From Colwellia sp. 1_MG-2023 (lineage in GTDB: Bacteria > Pseudomonadota > Gammaproteobacteria > Enterobacterales > Alteromonadaceae), in NCBI RefSeq assembly GCF_030546755.1, contig NZ_JAUOPE010000005.1, positions 218,411-282,410 of the forward strand: 64,000 nucleotides of DNA, in the 5' to 3' direction. This document shows positions 62,795 to 64,000 of the stretch, piece by piece. A program made the translations under genes and the position numbers. The notes under the pieces were generated by a model, which saw only the letters and a program-made list of their open reading frames with translations, was not told the DNA's origin and made no database searches. The stretch's first letter is position 1. Each line of letters opens with the position of its first letter.

Positions 62795-62820
62795 AAAAGC
62801 CACAGTATTGTGGCTTTTTC
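62795..62820 (+). terminator. rho-independent terminator after the EGKCG repeat gene
   Basis: AAAAGCCACA and TGTGGCTTTT form a perfect stem around GTAT, with T residues following. The repeat gene is therefore monocistronic. Confidence 0.88.
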
Positions 62821-62942
62821 GTTTTTTAAACTATTTATTATTTTTTCAATTTCATTGAAGATAATCACTTTCAATTATTCATTAAAGTTTCAGGTATTAT
62901 TGTTTAAAATATGTTGAAATTTATCAAAAAAAGTAGCGAGTT

Positions 62943-63623
62943 ATGAGTCAAAACGTTGTAATTACAGGTGCAAACAGAGGTATTGGTTTTGCAATGAGTA
63001 AAATATTTACTGAGCGAGGAATGAATGTATATGCATTATGTCGTCAGTCTTCAGAACAACTCGACACCTTGTCCAAACAAACAGAAAATTTGCATGTTAT
63101 TCCAGGTATAGATGTTGCAACTGATGCGGGAATCACTGCAATGGCAACAGCATTAAAAGATATCACTATAAGTATTCTTGTTTGTAATGCAGGTATTTTA
63201 CGCGATGAGCAATTAGGCTCATTAAATATTGCAACCCTGCGTGAGCAGTTTGAAGTAAATGCCATTGCTCCTTTACGTTGTGTTGATGCATTAGCACAGC
63301 AGTTTATTCCAGGTAGTAAGGTGGCAATGATAACTTCTCGTATGGGATCTATTGCAGATAATGGTTCTGGAGGTCGCTATGGTTACCGAATGTCAAAAGC
63401 TGCACTCAATGCTGCGGCTATGTCTTTATCAAAAGATTTAGCGAGCGAAAACGTCGCGGTGGGAATTTATCATCCAGGCTATGTTCAAACGGAAATGGTT
63501 AATCATGGTGGCGATATAAGTGCTGATGAGTCTGCTGGTAAATTAGTTAATTTAATTCTCGATTTATCGATGCAAGAATCTGGCGTTTTTAAACATTCCA
63601 ATGGACAAATTCTTCCTTGGTAA
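62943..63623 (+). CDS. SDR family oxidoreductase
   Basis: The 226-residue protein is a classical short-chain dehydrogenase: TGANRGIGFAMSK for cofactor binding (about residue 8), CNAGILRDE, the catalytic Ser in MITSRMGSI and Tyr/Lys in YRMSKAAL (about 150). It resembles the small NAD(P)-dependent SDRs near the YciK/CsgA-like group. The substrate is unknown. Its last codons overlap the start of the next gene, so they form an operon. Confidence 0.92.
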   Translation: MSQNVVITGANRGIGFAMSKIFTERGMNVYALCRQSSEQLDTLSKQTENLHVIPGIDVATDAGITAMATALKDITISILVCNAGILRDEQLGSLNIATLREQFEVNAIAPLRCVDALAQQFIPGSKVAMITSRMGSIADNGSGGRYGYRMSKAALNAAAMSLSKDLASENVAVGIYHPGYVQTEMVNHGGDISADESAGKLVNLILDLSMQESGVFKHSNGQILPW

Positions 63624-63988
63624 CAGAAGAAAAATCATACAAGCCCCAGTATGTTCGTATTTGGCGAACCGTTCAAATGATCCCTTTAGGTAAAGTTGCT
63701 ACCTATGGACAAATAGCGGATTTAGCGGGTTTACCCGGTAGAGCACGTTTGGTTGGCAAAGCATTGGGAGCCGTGCCTAAAACAGGTTGGGATAAACAAC
63801 CTGTTCCTTGGTATCGAGTGATTAATGCCCAGGGAAAAATTTCTTTTCCGCTCAACAGTGAATACTTTTTAACTCAAAAAGGCTTATTACAAGAAGAACA
63901 AATCATTGTTATAGGGGCAAAAATCAAGTTGTCGAATTTTCAATGGCAACCTGATTTGTCTGAATTATTATTTAAACTGACCTATTAA
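63617..63988 (+). CDS. alkyltransferase-like protein (MGMT family, Atl/YbaZ type)
   Basis: The 123-residue protein has the DNA-binding domain of O6-alkylguanine-DNA alkyltransferases (VATYGQIADLAGLPGRARLV, the recognition helix with the Arg finger), but the active-site Pro-Cys-His-Arg is replaced by VPWYRVINAQGKIS, with Trp in place of Cys. This is the mark of alkyltransferase-like proteins, which bind O6-alkylguanine and hand the lesion to nucleotide excision repair. The start appears to be TTG at 63617, overlapping the SDR gene by 7 bases; the first internal Met is too late in the domain. Confidence 0.92.
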   Translation: MVTEEKSYKPQYVRIWRTVQMIPLGKVATYGQIADLAGLPGRARLVGKALGAVPKTGWDKQPVPWYRVINAQGKISFPLNSEYFLTQKGLLQEEQIIVIGAKIKLSNFQWQPDLSELLFKLTY

Positions 63989-64000
63989 ATTTTCTATGTA

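Noticed and set aside
62468-62803. A 111-residue reading frame opposite the EGKCG repeats, rich in Pro, Ser, His and Phe
   Set aside because: It is the antisense shadow of the 48-base repeats, has no ribosome site and repeats only because the other strand does.

Overview
The window is a chromosomal segment of a marine gammaproteobacterium of the order Alteromonadales, most likely family Colwelliaceae (Colwellia or Thalassotalea type). I infer this from the AT-rich DNA, the gene families present (TtpC-type TonB2 operon preceded by DUF3450, a TIGR02922 protein, CsiV beside Mfd, DUF3014, TyrR lacking GAFTGA beside maleylacetoacetate isomerase) and protein similarity to Shewanella, Vibrio and Colwellia families as I remember them. 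No rRNA, tRNA, complete insertion sequence, prophage or CRISPR array was seen. The only RNA gene I can support is 4.5S SRP RNA (ffs).

Layout. 0-6.4 kb: 3' part of tyrR, maiA, DUF3014, an acyltransferase, ffs, a PilZ protein facing a ComFB-family protein, priC and a TSUP permease. 6.8-19.4 kb: an envelope-uptake region. It has a large TonB-dependent receptor, two tandem TPR-sulfotransferases (the first with runs of 7 and 8 G), a secreted esterase on the other strand, and a six-gene DUF3450-ttpC-exbB2-exbD2-tonB2-TPR operon that could energise the receptor. 19.4-23.3 kb: a perfect FNR-type box, an overlooked 40-residue membrane microprotein, a CheY-like regulator, then apt, dnaX and ybaB. dnaX carries all three parts of an E. 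coli-like programmed -1 frameshift signal. 23.3-35.1 kb: cysB, sdaA, a Nudix CoA hydrolase, pabB, class I fumarase, rmuC and two GGDEF proteins.

35.2-46.9 kb: an NSS transporter, an MBL hydrolase, a one-domain voltage-gated channel with a Ca-channel-like filter, a TPR-hybrid histidine kinase with Hpt, a structured intergenic element, a chemoreceptor, an XRE/membrane-protein pair, DUF1697, DUF962, LysE and rsuA. 47-58.8 kb: DUF1244, csiV-mfd, yehS, a ghrA-like dehydrogenase, a DGC-domain protein behind a second perfect FNR box, a small membrane protein with a Fur-like palindrome in its promoter, a thioesterase, and a GntR-ABC transporter operon. 58.9-64 kb: small unknown proteins, an MTHFR-like protein, dusC, a secreted Cys/Lys/Gly repeat protein with EGKCG motifs (HvfA-like RiPP metallophore precursor, without its usual enzyme genes nearby), an SDR and an alkyltransferase-like protein.

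Most of the window is ordinary core genome. The points most worth following are the orphan EGKCG precursor (62364-62765), the dnaX recoding signal (22350-22391), the receptor/sulfotransferase/TonB2 region with poly-G tracts (6882-19389), the two FNR-type boxes with their small targets, and the structured element at 41455-41725. All functions are assigned by reading; no database search was run.
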